DNA of 64,000 nucleotides from Cytophagaceae bacterium (GCA_947450365.1 CANFVE010000008.1:1-64000), one strand, 5' to 3'. Counted from the stretch's first letter, positions 7,705-16,276 are shown. Program-made: numbers and translations. Notes: generated by a model from the letters alone, not told the origin.

Positions 7705-8920
7705 TTCGAAAAGTCATTTGAACCGCTTTACGTGCTGGAATAATGGAGGCCAATGTCGTAATGATCATGACAACTACGGCTGTCCAAACAAAATCCATAA
7801 CTTCCAATTTGATGGGATAGGCGTCGATTAAGGCATTTTCGATGCCAAGACCGACCCATCCAAAGGTTTGTTGGCCCCAGCCCAAGCCAAAACCTAGCAA
7901 CATGCCCAAACAAGCCCCTGAAAAACTAATGATGCATCCCACCCACATGAACAATTGAAATAATTGTTTCTCTCGTAAACCCATCGCGAACAGCGTTTTT
8001 AATTCTTTTCGTTTCTCAATTACCAAAAGCGAGAGTGCATAAAACAGGGTAAATGAAGCAATTCCCATCACGAAGGCCATGATTAAAAACACAAAAAGCT
8101 TTTCGATTTTGATGGCTTTTAACAACATCGCATGTTGTTCATCCCGCGTTTGAACCTGAAAGGAAGACCCTAAAAGAATTTTTAATTGGCTTTGCACCCT
8201 GTGCTCATCCGACTCTGGGGAAAGCATAAGCTCATAGGCCGACAATTTCCCCTCAGCCCCCACCAAATCATCCATCCAAGTCAAAGGCACCAAAATCATT
8301 TGGTTATCAAAATTCTGTTCAACTTCTAAGACACCCGAGGGAAAAAACATATTGGTCCGAATGGATTCTTCCCGAATGGAGAAATTCTTTAAGGAACGAT
8401 GATCCGGGTACCAAGCTTCAATGGGATCTAAGGTATTTTCAAAACTCATTCCCATACTTAAAAAGACCCCAATTCCGACCAAACCGAAAGATTGCCCACT
8501 CTCTTGAAGGAAATAATCCCCTTCGACGACCTGCTTTTTCAATCTACCAGCCGCTAAAAAAGTAGAATCTACGCCTTTGAATTTAACGACCAATTGTTTG
8601 TTGCCATAACGAATCAAAGCCTGATCTTCCAACACCGGATGCATGTATTGCACACCTGGAATTTGACGGATGAGCGCTAATTTTTCTGGGGATAATTGAA
8701 TCCGAGAGGCATCGGTTTGAACGATTTTAATATCAGGGTCAAAGGTCTTAAAAATACCCTTTTGGAAATCCTCTAAGCCATTAAATACCGACAAAATCAA
8801 TATCAGGGCCATCACTTCCACCCCAACGCCCACCATGGAGATACGTGAAATCAAGGTGATGAAGCTCGCCTTTTTTTTAGACCCAACATATCTTTTCGCA
8901 ATAAATAAGGGTACGTTCAA
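7688..8920 (-). CDS. LolC/LolE-type ABC transporter permease (lipoprotein-releasing family)
   Basis: A 410-residue inner-membrane protein with one N-terminal membrane helix (MALILILSVFNGLEDFQKGI), a large periplasmic MacB-like domain, and three C-terminal FtsX helices (VFLIMAFVMGIASFTLFYAL, FMWVGCIISFSGACLGMLLG, and one near the end). N-terminus (NVPLFIAKRYVGSKK) and length match LolC/LolE, which extract lipoproteins from the inner membrane for transfer to LolA. The start is a TTG at 8920; the paralogue at 36379 begins at the same point with ATG (MNFPLFVARR), which supports it. No LolD ATPase is nearby. It lies 12 bases after rbfA, so the two are cotranscribed. Confidence 0.85.
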   Translation of the reverse strand: MNVPLFIAKRYVGSKKKASFITLISRISMVGVGVEVMALILILSVFNGLEDFQKGIFKTFDPDIKIVQTDASRIQLSPEKLALIRQIPGVQYMHPVLEDQALIRYGNKQLVVKFKGVDSTFLAAGRLKKQVVEGDYFLQESGQSFGLVGIGVFLSMGMSFENTLDPIEAWYPDHRSLKNFSIREESIRTNMFFPSGVLEVEQNFDNQMILVPLTWMDDLVGAEGKLSAYELMLSPESDEHRVQSQLKILLGSSFQVQTRDEQHAMLLKAIKIEKLFVFLIMAFVMGIASFTLFYALSLLVIEKRKELKTLFAMGLREKQLFQLFMWVGCIISFSGACLGMLLGFGLGWGQQTFGWVGLGIENALIDAYPIKLEVMDFVWTAVVVMIITTLASIIPARKAVQMTFRTKPGD

Positions 8921-8932
8921 GGTCGTAAAAAT

Positions 8933-9316
8933 TTAATCTTCGTCTTCTGAATCCGTCAAGGGTGCCGGAGGAATCACCAAACCTTCAAATAATGCCTCAA
9001 TTTTAGCGGCGTATGCCGCCGTATCATCCAAAAAGAAGGACAAAGTAGGAATAATCCGCACTTGTTTCCGGATGCGGTTCGCAAGAGCATTGCGAATCAT
9101 TTTGTTTTTAAATTCGAGCTCATCCATGATGCGCTGCGGGTTGTCGACCAATAAAAAACTTAAATAACAACGCGCCGAGGAAAGATCAGGACTAATTTTG
9201 ACATCTGTAATAGTCACCATCCCCTGCCCAAAAATCTCCTTACATTCCTTTTGAAAGATATCACTTAAATCCTTTTGAATTTGTCTTCCGTATTTTTGTT
9301 GACGCTTACTTTCCAT
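8933..9316 (-). CDS. rbfA: Ribosome-binding factor A
   Basis: A 127-residue KH-like protein that binds the 30S subunit and helps the last steps of 16S rRNA maturation. Typical features are KRQQKYGRQIQKDLSDIF at the N-terminus, MVTITDVKISPDLSSARCYLSF in the middle, and RIRKQVRIIPTLSFFLDDT at the end, where KH-type RNA binding is located. The acidic tail (DSEDED) is common in Bacteroidota RbfA. The start is ATG at 9316. It precedes the LolC/E-like permease in the same transcript, a pairing seen in other Bacteroidota. Confidence 0.93.
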   Translation of the reverse strand: MESKRQQKYGRQIQKDLSDIFQKECKEIFGQGMVTITDVKISPDLSSARCYLSFLLVDNPQRIMDELEFKNKMIRNALANRIRKQVRIIPTLSFFLDDTAAYAAKIEALFEGLVIPPAPLTDSEDED

Positions 9317-9406
9317 AATTGCTCCGATTCGTTTCTAGTCAAAAATCCAACAAATTTCACAATAATAATTGGATTCACCGTAATTTAGCAAATCCAAAAA
9401 GGAAAT

Positions 9407-10777
9407 ATGTTTCAAATTTTATCTTCCAAGTCGAGTATCACCTTCATTTTTCTCCTCATCGCATGTGCCTTGGGCATTTTGGGCTATGCAGAATTGAACC
9501 TGGCCCCCTTTGCATGGGAATTTAAAAACTTCTTAATCGGACAAAACCTGAACCACGGCTTCCGATTATACCAAGATATCCGAGATAATACAGGCCCATT
9601 AACTGCGAATTTTTTCCAAGTACTTGATTTTTTCTCCATCTCCATCTTTTGGAATGCGCCTATTGCTTTTTCGATCGTCGTTTTTCAGGCCTATGTGTTC
9701 CAACAAACCATTCGCCGATTCGACCTTATGCCCCCCCTCGGTAATTTGCCATTTTTCATTTACCTCGCATTTTTTCACAGTTCTTTTGAATTATTCATCC
9801 CCAGCGGTGCGATTCTGGGGCTTAGTTTTTTATTATTGGCCTGGCGGGAGATTATGGGCCAACAAAGCACCCTACTCGTCAACGACCGCGTTTTCCTCAT
9901 CGGGGTCTACATCGGAATCGCTTGCCTTTGTTATTTAAGTTATTCCTTGTTTATTTTTTGGGCCATTTTAAGTCTTCTATTTTATTCAAGTATTAACATT
10001 CGTCAAATTCTCCTGCTCGTCATTGGATTTTTCATGATTTTAATTTCGGCTGGTTTAGTATTTTCCTACCATGGAAATTTATCCAACTTTATAGAAGTCT
10101 ATCGAAATTCCTCCTTTCGTTTTCAGATTCCGTCTTATGTAGATATTCAAACCTTGGCCCTCAGTTTTGGCCCATCGTTGATCATCGGATTGCTCGGTTT
10201 ATTCCGGGTTGTTACCCATAACAAAATACGTTCCAATGCCCAAAAAGCCCAGCAAACGAATTTAATTTGGATGTTCATAAGCACGCTCACCTTATTTACG
10301 GTCCCTTCACTTAGCGTCATCCACTTGGTATTTCTCCTGCCTTCCCTCGCTTATTTTACACTTAATATCGGGTATTTATACAAGGTATATTGGAAAAAGG
10401 AATTGCTCATATGGACCATTATGGGCAGTATTTGTTGGAGTTTACAGGCAGAATGGAAAAATCGAGAAGCCCAGCGATTAGGGAAAGCGCATCTGAGCAT
10501 TCGAAATAAAAAATTAATGGTTTTGGGACCCCAACTGCAAGAATATCAGTATAACCAAATGGTCGGTCCATTCCTTAACTGGGAACTGTCCAAATCGCTG
10601 TTTACCGAATTAGATCAATACAAAACCATCGTCATCTTAAACGATTATTTTGGCCGAGAAAATCCAAGCTATATATACGACCCTGAACATAATTTTATCA
10701 AAATAATGCCTTATCTACCGAATTGGACACGAAATTACCAATTAGTAGCACCCAATTTATATCAGCGTAAGCATTAA
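9407..10777 (+). CDS. Polytopic membrane protein, possible GT-C-like fold, function unknown
   Basis: A 456-residue protein with roughly ten hydrophobic segments, for example FIFLLIACALGILGYAEL, FFIYLAFFHSSFELFIP, VFLIGVYIGIACLCYLSY, ILLLVIGFFMILISAGLVF and IWMFISTLTLFTVPSLSVI. After the first helix comes GFRLYQDIRDNTGP, an acidic first loop that resembles the catalytic loop of membrane GT-C glycosyltransferases. The C-terminal 130 residues are soluble. I do not recognise a named family; the GT-C idea rests on topology and the D/D loop only. Its TAA interlocks with the stop of convergent rpiB (TTAA, 10774-10777). Confidence 0.75.
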   Translation: MFQILSSKSSITFIFLLIACALGILGYAELNLAPFAWEFKNFLIGQNLNHGFRLYQDIRDNTGPLTANFFQVLDFFSISIFWNAPIAFSIVVFQAYVFQQTIRRFDLMPPLGNLPFFIYLAFFHSSFELFIPSGAILGLSFLLLAWREIMGQQSTLLVNDRVFLIGVYIGIACLCYLSYSLFIFWAILSLLFYSSINIRQILLLVIGFFMILISAGLVFSYHGNLSNFIEVYRNSSFRFQIPSYVDIQTLALSFGPSLIIGLLGLFRVVTHNKIRSNAQKAQQTNLIWMFISTLTLFTVPSLSVIHLVFLLPSLAYFTLNIGYLYKVYWKKELLIWTIMGSICWSLQAEWKNREAQRLGKAHLSIRNKKLMVLGPQLQEYQYNQMVGPFLNWELSKSLFTELDQYKTIVILNDYFGRENPSYIYDPEHNFIKIMPYLPNWTRNYQLVAPNLYQRKH

Positions 10778-11214
10778 GAACAGGCTATTTTGTTCACGCG
10801 CCCTTGGTGACGCCCCCCTTCGAAATCCGTGTCAATAAATGCCTTCAAACACGCTTTGGCTTCATCTAAGGAAATGAAACGAACCGGTAGACAAAGGACA
10901 TTGGCATTGTTATGTTGGCGCACTAATTTGGCTACTTCCACATTCCATGCCAATCCAGCCCGAATGCCTTGATGTTTATTGGCGGTAATCGCCACGCCAT
11001 TCGCACTGCCACACAACAATAATCCGTAGGTAACCTCACCCGATTCCACCGCCTCTGCCACAGGATGTGCAAAATCCGGATAATCCACAGAATCTGCAGA
11101 ATAGGTACCACAATCTTTGACCTCAATGTGTAAATCCCTTAAATAGTGAATTAAGGAATCTTTGTAATCAAACCCGGCGTGATCACCGCCCACGGCAAAT
11201 TGTAAATTATTCAT
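10774..11214 (-). CDS. rpiB: Ribose-5-phosphate isomerase B
   Basis: A 146-residue RpiB/LacA/LacB-family enzyme that interconverts ribose 5-phosphate and ribulose 5-phosphate in the cytosol. Seen are GGDHAGFDYKDSL with the substrate-binding Asp-His, the catalytic C68 in LLLCGSANGVAITANK (CGSANG instead of the commoner CGTGIG), GIRAGLAWN, and RQHNNANVLCLP with the conserved His-Asn-Asn. The start is ATG at 11214 with its own TAnnTTTG promoter just upstream. Confidence 0.93.
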   Translation of the reverse strand: MNNLQFAVGGDHAGFDYKDSLIHYLRDLHIEVKDCGTYSADSVDYPDFAHPVAEAVESGEVTYGLLLCGSANGVAITANKHQGIRAGLAWNVEVAKLVRQHNNANVLCLPVRFISLDEAKACLKAFIDTDFEGGRHQGRVNKIACS

Positions 11215-11237
11215 TTATATATGTTCAAGCGAAGGTA

Positions 11238-11271
11238 CAAAGGTACATGCTTCCATCTATTTTTTTGCAAA
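11238..11271 (-). promoter_or_regulatory. Promoter of rpiB
   Basis: On the minus strand TTTG (11268-11271), a 22-base spacer and TACCTTTG (11238-11245) fit the Bacteroidota -33/-7 pattern. The predicted start near 11232 leaves a leader of about 18 bases. The -33 part lies inside the last codons of the upstream polX-like gene. Confidence 0.6.
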
Positions 11272-12921
11272 AAATGCTTTCAATTCCGTCAAGGGCAACG
11301 CGTTTAAAGTTAGCGAAGCCAACAATCCCCCTTTTCTTCCCACTCGCACGCCATATTCCATGTCCATCAAGCCTTCAATTTTATGTGCGTCCGGATTAAT
11401 CGACACAAAAACACCCTTGTCCATCGCCGCATACAGGTAGCGCCAATCCAAATCCAATCGATAAGGACTCGCATTTAACTCAATCGATACGCCATTCGCA
11501 TGACAGGCATCTAAAATCTTCAGGGTATCGATGGGATAACCCGGGCGACTCAACAAAAGTCGACCCGTCGGATGACCCAATATCGACGTATATGGATTTT
11601 CGATTGCTTTAATCAAACGTCCCATTGCCCGATCGAAATCCATGACCAATTGGGCATGAACCGAAGCCACGACATAATCAAAACTAGCCAATATCCGATC
11701 ATTGTAATCCAAAGAACCATCCGGTAAAATATCCGCTTCGATGCCCTTCAAGATGGTAAAATCATTCCATTTTTTATTTAATTCATCGATTTCAGCATGC
11801 TGACGCAACACATCCTCTTCCTTCAATCCTCCGGCATAAGCGGCATATTGCGAATGATCCGCAATGCCAAAATACGTTAGGCCCATGGCCCGACAAGCCT
11901 CTGCCATCTCCAATAAGGTATTTTTTCCATCCGAGTAGGTCGAATGGTTATGCACACAACCCTTCAAATCTGACATGTTTACCAAATCTGAAGGAGCATA
12001 TTTTTCACTCCAATCAAATTCATGAAGACCTTCCCGCATGGCAGGTATGATGAAGGGCAATTGTTGGGACATATACACATCCTCCGCTGAGTGCACATTT
12101 TTCAAGGTAAAGAAATTCACCTTCCCTAAATGTTCCGGGTGGGCCGAAAGCTGATATACCAGGAGATCAAATTGAGAAGCATCCGAAAAATGAATTTCGA
12201 TGGGGATTAAATGGCCCTCAAATGTCCCTCGCCAGGTAAAAGGTGAACTTTGTTGATAATCCGTTTGAAAGCCTTCAATCGCCTCGATGAGCGCTTGACT
12301 ACCAAACAAATCCTCCGTTTGTGCGACAAAAACCAAGGAACTAATCACCTCACAGTCACGGGCTAATTCTCCCGAAATCTGAATCTTAGAAAATGAATTT
12401 TGTAATAAATCGAGCAATAAATTACTTACATGCTCAGCCTTATTGATGCGTAATTTCTTGCGATTTTCCTGCAGGAACAAAATATAGGCTCTTACATTTT
12501 CCTGAACCGCTTTTCCGAAGCCCTTTAGTTGCTCTAACTGACCCGATTCGCATGCGGCCAATAAATCATCCAATTCCGTAATCCCCAATTCCTTCCAGAC
12601 GAGACCAACTTTCTTGGGGCCCAGGCCTTTGACTTTTAGAAGATCCAAAATGCCGGGTGGACTTTGTTCAATCATACCTTCTAAATCCGGACATGTGCCT
12701 GTTTGGGCAATATCTTGAATGACTTGGATGACCACCTTTCCCACACCGGGAATGGCATAAAGTTCGGCTTCAGAAAGGTTCGCAATTCGTCCTGGGAATT
12801 TATCCAAGGCGCGAGCTGCAAAACTTAGATTTTTACTTTTAAATTCATGGATGCCGTGAACATCCCATAATTTGACGAGCAATTCGAGTGCGTCGACGAT
12901 TTGATCATTCTCCATCGGCAA
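11257..12921 (-). CDS. PolX-family protein: helix-hairpin-helix and PHP phosphoesterase, polymerase centre degenerate
   Basis: A 554-residue relative of bacterial PolX. Residues 1-150 hold the 8-kDa-like helical region with two helix-hairpin-helix DNA-binding motifs (AIPGVGK at 57, VKGLGPKK at 97). Residues 320-550 are an intact PHP domain: HNHSTYSDG, IADHS, KGIEAD, ASVHA, GHPTGR and SINPDAH supply the expected metal ligands. Between them, residues 184-200 read GELARDCEVISSLVFVA where active PolX has a GS-x-RR and DLD pattern, and residues 239-245 (IPIEIHF) replace the third Asp strand. DNA binding and a 3'-5' exonuclease or phosphoesterase activity are plausible; nucleotide addition is not. 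The start at 12921 overlaps the upstream repair gene by 17 bases. Confidence 0.85.
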   Translation of the reverse strand: MPMENDQIVDALELLVKLWDVHGIHEFKSKNLSFAARALDKFPGRIANLSEAELYAIPGVGKVVIQVIQDIAQTGTCPDLEGMIEQSPPGILDLLKVKGLGPKKVGLVWKELGITELDDLLAACESGQLEQLKGFGKAVQENVRAYILFLQENRKKLRINKAEHVSNLLLDLLQNSFSKIQISGELARDCEVISSLVFVAQTEDLFGSQALIEAIEGFQTDYQQSSPFTWRGTFEGHLIPIEIHFSDASQFDLLVYQLSAHPEHLGKVNFFTLKNVHSAEDVYMSQQLPFIIPAMREGLHEFDWSEKYAPSDLVNMSDLKGCVHNHSTYSDGKNTLLEMAEACRAMGLTYFGIADHSQYAAYAGGLKEEDVLRQHAEIDELNKKWNDFTILKGIEADILPDGSLDYNDRILASFDYVVASVHAQLVMDFDRAMGRLIKAIENPYTSILGHPTGRLLLSRPGYPIDTLKILDACHANGVSIELNASPYRLDLDWRYLYAAMDKGVFVSINPDAHKIEGLMDMEYGVRVGRKGGLLASLTLNALPLTELKAFFAKK

Positions 12922-13411
12922 ATAGGGTCATTTGTTGGTTTACTCCTTCGAATCCCTCATGATTCAACAGCCATTCCTTTCGCCATATTTCCCCTGCATA
13001 GCCGGTCATCGAACCATCTGAACCGATGACCCGGTGACAAGGAATTCGTAAGAGAACTGGATTTTGTGCATTCGCATGTCCAACGGCTTGAGCAGCTTTG
13101 GGCTGTCCGATGGATTGTGCGATTTCTTGGTATGTACGCGCTTCACCGGCAGGAATCATTCGGAGGGCCAACCACACTTTTTCCTGAAATTCAGTCCCCA
13201 AGGGCAAAGCAATCGGACATTCCCAGCGATGTTCCGAATTTTGAAAATAGGCATTTAAATCATCCAGAATGCGTTGCTCCATCGCCAAATTTTCGCTGTG
13301 GTTTTCGCCTATGGATGGCACAAATTGCAAAGAATGCATTCCTTTGTCAGAATATTCGACACGAATGATGCCAATAGGACTTTCGTAATACAAGAAATTC
13401 AATAAAATCAT
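12905..13411 (-). CDS. ogt: Methylated-DNA--[protein]-cysteine S-methyltransferase
   Basis: A 168-residue O6-alkylguanine repair protein that transfers the alkyl group to its own cysteine. The active site PCHRVIGSDGSMTGYAGE and the helix-turn-helix region TYQEIAQSIGQPKAAQAVGHANAQNP are complete; a short N-terminal domain precedes them. ATG at 13411 is preferred over the upstream in-frame ATG at 13426, because a TAnnTTTG promoter box occupies the codons in between. The gene overlaps the PolX-like gene by 17 bases, which joins two DNA-repair functions in one transcript. Confidence 0.9.
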   Translation of the reverse strand: MILLNFLYYESPIGIIRVEYSDKGMHSLQFVPSIGENHSENLAMEQRILDDLNAYFQNSEHRWECPIALPLGTEFQEKVWLALRMIPAGEARTYQEIAQSIGQPKAAQAVGHANAQNPVLLRIPCHRVIGSDGSMTGYAGEIWRKEWLLNHEGFEGVNQQMTLFADGE

Positions 13412-13415
13412 GGCA

Positions 13416-13423
13416 CAAAAATA
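13416..13423 (-). promoter_or_regulatory. -7 element TATTTTTG, four bases before the ogt ATG
   Basis: The box is an exact TAnnTTTG and lies four bases before the ATG at 13411, the same arrangement as at 3848-3860. It implies an mRNA that begins at or beside the start codon and rules out the longer in-frame start. The -33 region offers only TTTC. Confidence 0.5.
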
Positions 13424-13568
13424 CAATCAAAATTTGGCGAAAATGGTAAATTTCCAATATAAAAAAGACCTATTTGGGAAATATTAAAAAAAAGTGAAGC
13501 TTTTAAAAATCAATTGGAAAATAAAATTTTAAATTAAAATTCTATCAAGCATTTAAAAATATACGCCT

Positions 13569-14999
13569 ATGAATTTTTCATTTAATCACTATGACACCGA
13601 AGGATTCTATGATGAAATGTTTACGCCAAGTGGCGAAATTAGACCCGGTTATCAGCATTTCAAAGACCGCGTCGAACAATTATCCCAAGAGGAATTTCAA
13701 AGACGTCAAATTTCCGCCGAACGCGCCTTAATGGCCATGGGAATTACCTTCAACGTATATTCTGAAAACGAGGGAACCGAGCGCATCATGCCCGTCGATA
13801 TCATCCCCCGCATCGTGCATGCGCAGGAATGGGAAAAGATGGAAAAAGGGCTTATCCAACGAATTACTGCCCTAAATTTATTTTTGGCTGATATCTATTC
13901 GGATCAAAAAATCATCCAAGATGGGATCATTCCCCGAGAGGTCATTTATTCATCTAAAAATTTCTTGGAGCCTTGCATGGGCATTAAACCACCCAAAAAC
14001 ATTTGGATTCACATCACGGGTACGGATTTGATTCGAGGAAAAGATGGTGAATACATGATTTTGGAGGATAATTTACGATGCCCATCCGGGGTTTCCTACA
14101 TGATGGAAAACCGGGAATTATTGAAACAAACCTTCCCAGAAGTGGTAGCCAAAACGCAAATTCGGCCGATTTCCGATTATCCACACAAACTGTTGGAAAT
14201 GTTGCGTTTCATTAGCGATCGGCCAGAGCCTACTGTGGTGGTATTGACCCCTGGAATTTATAATTCAGCGTATTTTGAGCATTCGTATTTAGCCCAACAA
14301 ATGGGGGTCGAATTAGTCGATGCCCGCGATTTAGTGGTGCATGAAGGCTATGTCAAAATGCGTACGACGAAAGGTTTCCAAATTGTGGATGTGATTTACC
14401 GTCGGATCGACGATACTTTTTTAGACCCGAATACCTTCAATCCGGATTCTTTAATTGGGATTCCGGGTATTTTCGAGGTCTACAAAAATGGGAAAGTTGC
14501 CATTGCCAACGCCCCCGGTACCGGGGTGGCTGATGACAAGGTGATTTATGCCTATGTGCCTCGGATTATCAAATATTACTTGGGCGAAGATCCGATCATC
14601 GAAAATGTAAAAACGTATATCTGCAGTGAGGAAGATGATTTGAAATATGTATTGGAAAATATTGCGGATCTTGTGGTGAAGGAGGCGAATGAGGCGGGAG
14701 GATATGGGATGCTGATCGGACCGAAATCCACGAAAGAAGAACAGGAAAAATTCAAAAAATACATCGTAGCGAATCCGCGGAATTACATCGCCCAACCGAC
14801 CATTTCACTTTCCCGTGTTCCATGCCTCATCGGCGATCATGCCGAAGGACGCCACGTGGATTTGAGACCCTATATTTTATACGGGGATGGGGTAAATGTG
14901 ATGCCAGGTGGATTAACGCGTGTGGCTTTGCGAAAAGGATCCTTGGTGGTCAACTCGTCGCAAGGTGGAGGTTCCAAAGATACCTGGGTGCTATATTAA
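13569..14999 (+). CDS. Circularly permuted ATP-grasp protein (type 2, DUF404/DUF407)
   Basis: A 476-residue cytosolic protein of the CP_ATPgrasp_2 family. Landmarks are YDEMFTPSGEIRPGYQHFKDR at the N-terminus, RIVHAQEWEKMEKGLIQR, LRCPSGVSYMMENRELLK, and the ATP-grasp part LVVKEANEAGGYGMLIGP with NYIAQPTISLSRVPCL. The last residues (NSSQGGGSKDTWVL) are the typical family ending. Related proteins are usually encoded next to an alpha-E protein and a transglutaminase-like protease and are thought to ligate amino acids or peptides; neither partner is here. A 157-base AT-rich gap separates it from ogt. Its TAA interlocks with that of lysA (TTAA, 14996-14999). Confidence 0.88.
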   Translation: MNFSFNHYDTEGFYDEMFTPSGEIRPGYQHFKDRVEQLSQEEFQRRQISAERALMAMGITFNVYSENEGTERIMPVDIIPRIVHAQEWEKMEKGLIQRITALNLFLADIYSDQKIIQDGIIPREVIYSSKNFLEPCMGIKPPKNIWIHITGTDLIRGKDGEYMILEDNLRCPSGVSYMMENRELLKQTFPEVVAKTQIRPISDYPHKLLEMLRFISDRPEPTVVVLTPGIYNSAYFEHSYLAQQMGVELVDARDLVVHEGYVKMRTTKGFQIVDVIYRRIDDTFLDPNTFNPDSLIGIPGIFEVYKNGKVAIANAPGTGVADDKVIYAYVPRIIKYYLGEDPIIENVKTYICSEEDDLKYVLENIADLVVKEANEAGGYGMLIGPKSTKEEQEKFKKYIVANPRNYIAQPTISLSRVPCLIGDHAEGRHVDLRPYILYGDGVNVMPGGLTRVALRKGSLVVNSSQGGGSKDTWVLY

Positions 15000-16231
15000 T
15001 CGCGTTGGTTCCGGATCAAATCCTCCATCGTCTCACGGACGCGGATGATCCGGGCCTTACCGCCATCGATGAGTACCTCTGCCGGCAAAAAACGTGCATT
15101 GTAATGCGAGGCCATGGTAAAACCATAGGCGCCAGCGTTAGCCATGGCGATGATGTCACCCTCCTTGACGATGGATAATGCTCGTTCATTTTGATTTCCT
15201 TCAAAATCAAAGGAAAAGGTATCTGTCTCACAAATATTTCCCACCACCCGATAAGATTCTTTTTCCACATCATTGGCATTCGACGCATTGAAAATATAAT
15301 GATAAGAACCATACATCATGGGGCGAATCAGGTGATTTAAACCTGTATTGATGCCTAAAAAAGTCTTGACTGGGTCCCTTTTCACGACGGTCGCTTGCGT
15401 TAAAAACGTACCTGCTTCGGATACCAAAAACTTGCCAGGCTCGATCCAAAGACGTAAAGGTCGGCCATAAGCCGCACAAAAATCCAGAAATGCTTGACTC
15501 ATCATCCCACCTACTTCTTGCATATTCACGCCAGGGTCTTCTGGAGAATATGGCACTTTAAATCCACCACCTAGGTCGATGATGTCTAAATCTTTAAAAT
15601 CTTTGGCAAAATCGAAGAGCGCGGTGGCAGCTTGTTGGAATGTTTTTCCGTCTTTGATGTCGGAACCGGTGTGTTGGTGTAAGCCAGCCACCTTCATCCC
15701 ATAGCGTCCGACGATGTCAAGAATTTCCTCCTTTTGATGAATGGAAATGCCAAATTTCGATTCTGGATGCGCAGTCATGATTTTCGAATTCCCACCACCA
15801 AACACATGGGGCTTAATGCGAATCAAACAAGGCACCGAAGAACCATAAGCCTGACCGAATTTCTCAAGTACCGACAAATTATCCAGGTTCACCATCGCTC
15901 CTTTCGAAACGGCAAATTCAATTTCTGTAAAATCTACGCCACTCGGGGTGAAGGTAATTTGTGATCCTTCGTACCCAGCCAATAAACCCAATTCCAATTC
16001 TTGCGGGGAAACAACATCTAAATCGACATTATTCGCGCGCATGAGGCGTAAAATCGCCAAATTCGTATTCGCTTTGCAGGCATATTTAATCGACAAGGGA
16101 AAACCTTGAAAAGAGCCTCTCAGAACTGAAATTTTTTCCCTAATTTTGTCGGCATCGTACACATATAAGGGTGTACCAAAGTCCTTAGCTAGGGATGTCA
16201 ATTGAATACCTTGAATGGAAAAATACGCCAT
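14996..16231 (-). CDS. lysA: Diaminopimelate decarboxylase
   Basis: A 411-residue PLP enzyme making L-lysine from meso-diaminopimelate. The PLP lysine is in SIKYACKANTN, the HxGS motif in GLHQHTGSDI, the phosphate-binding GGG in IDLGGGFKVPYS, EPGKFLV follows, and the active-site Cys in VGNICETDTF comes from the partner subunit. The C-terminal GAYGFTMASHYNARFLPAEV is standard. ATG at 16231 is chosen over an in-frame TTG 21 bases upstream because the -7 box at 16250-16257 overlaps that TTG. Confidence 0.94.
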   Translation of the reverse strand: MAYFSIQGIQLTSLAKDFGTPLYVYDADKIREKISVLRGSFQGFPLSIKYACKANTNLAILRLMRANNVDLDVVSPQELELGLLAGYEGSQITFTPSGVDFTEIEFAVSKGAMVNLDNLSVLEKFGQAYGSSVPCLIRIKPHVFGGGNSKIMTAHPESKFGISIHQKEEILDIVGRYGMKVAGLHQHTGSDIKDGKTFQQAATALFDFAKDFKDLDIIDLGGGFKVPYSPEDPGVNMQEVGGMMSQAFLDFCAAYGRPLRLWIEPGKFLVSEAGTFLTQATVVKRDPVKTFLGINTGLNHLIRPMMYGSYHYIFNASNANDVEKESYRVVGNICETDTFSFDFEGNQNERALSIVKEGDIIAMANAGAYGFTMASHYNARFLPAEVLIDGGKARIIRVRETMEDLIRNQRD

Positions 16232-16249
16232 GGGTTCTAAATTAAGCGA

Positions 16250-16257
16250 CAAAGATA
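16250..16257 (-). promoter_or_regulatory. -7 element TATCTTTG of lysA
   Basis: An exact TAnnTTTG on the minus strand. The predicted start lies near 16244, giving a leader of about 13 bases to the ATG at 16231. The -33 position has only a weak TTTC. Confidence 0.5.
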
Positions 16258-16276
16258 GCTTTTAAATGATCATCTT

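Noticed and set aside
13427-13568. AT-rich palindromic stretches before the ATP-grasp gene
   Set aside because: They consist of A/T runs expected in such gaps and have no exact promoter box or stable stem.
14822-15178. 118-residue plus-strand frame across the end of the ATP-grasp gene and lysA
   Set aside because: It lies over two well-supported genes, its sequence shows no family pattern, and it has no promoter.
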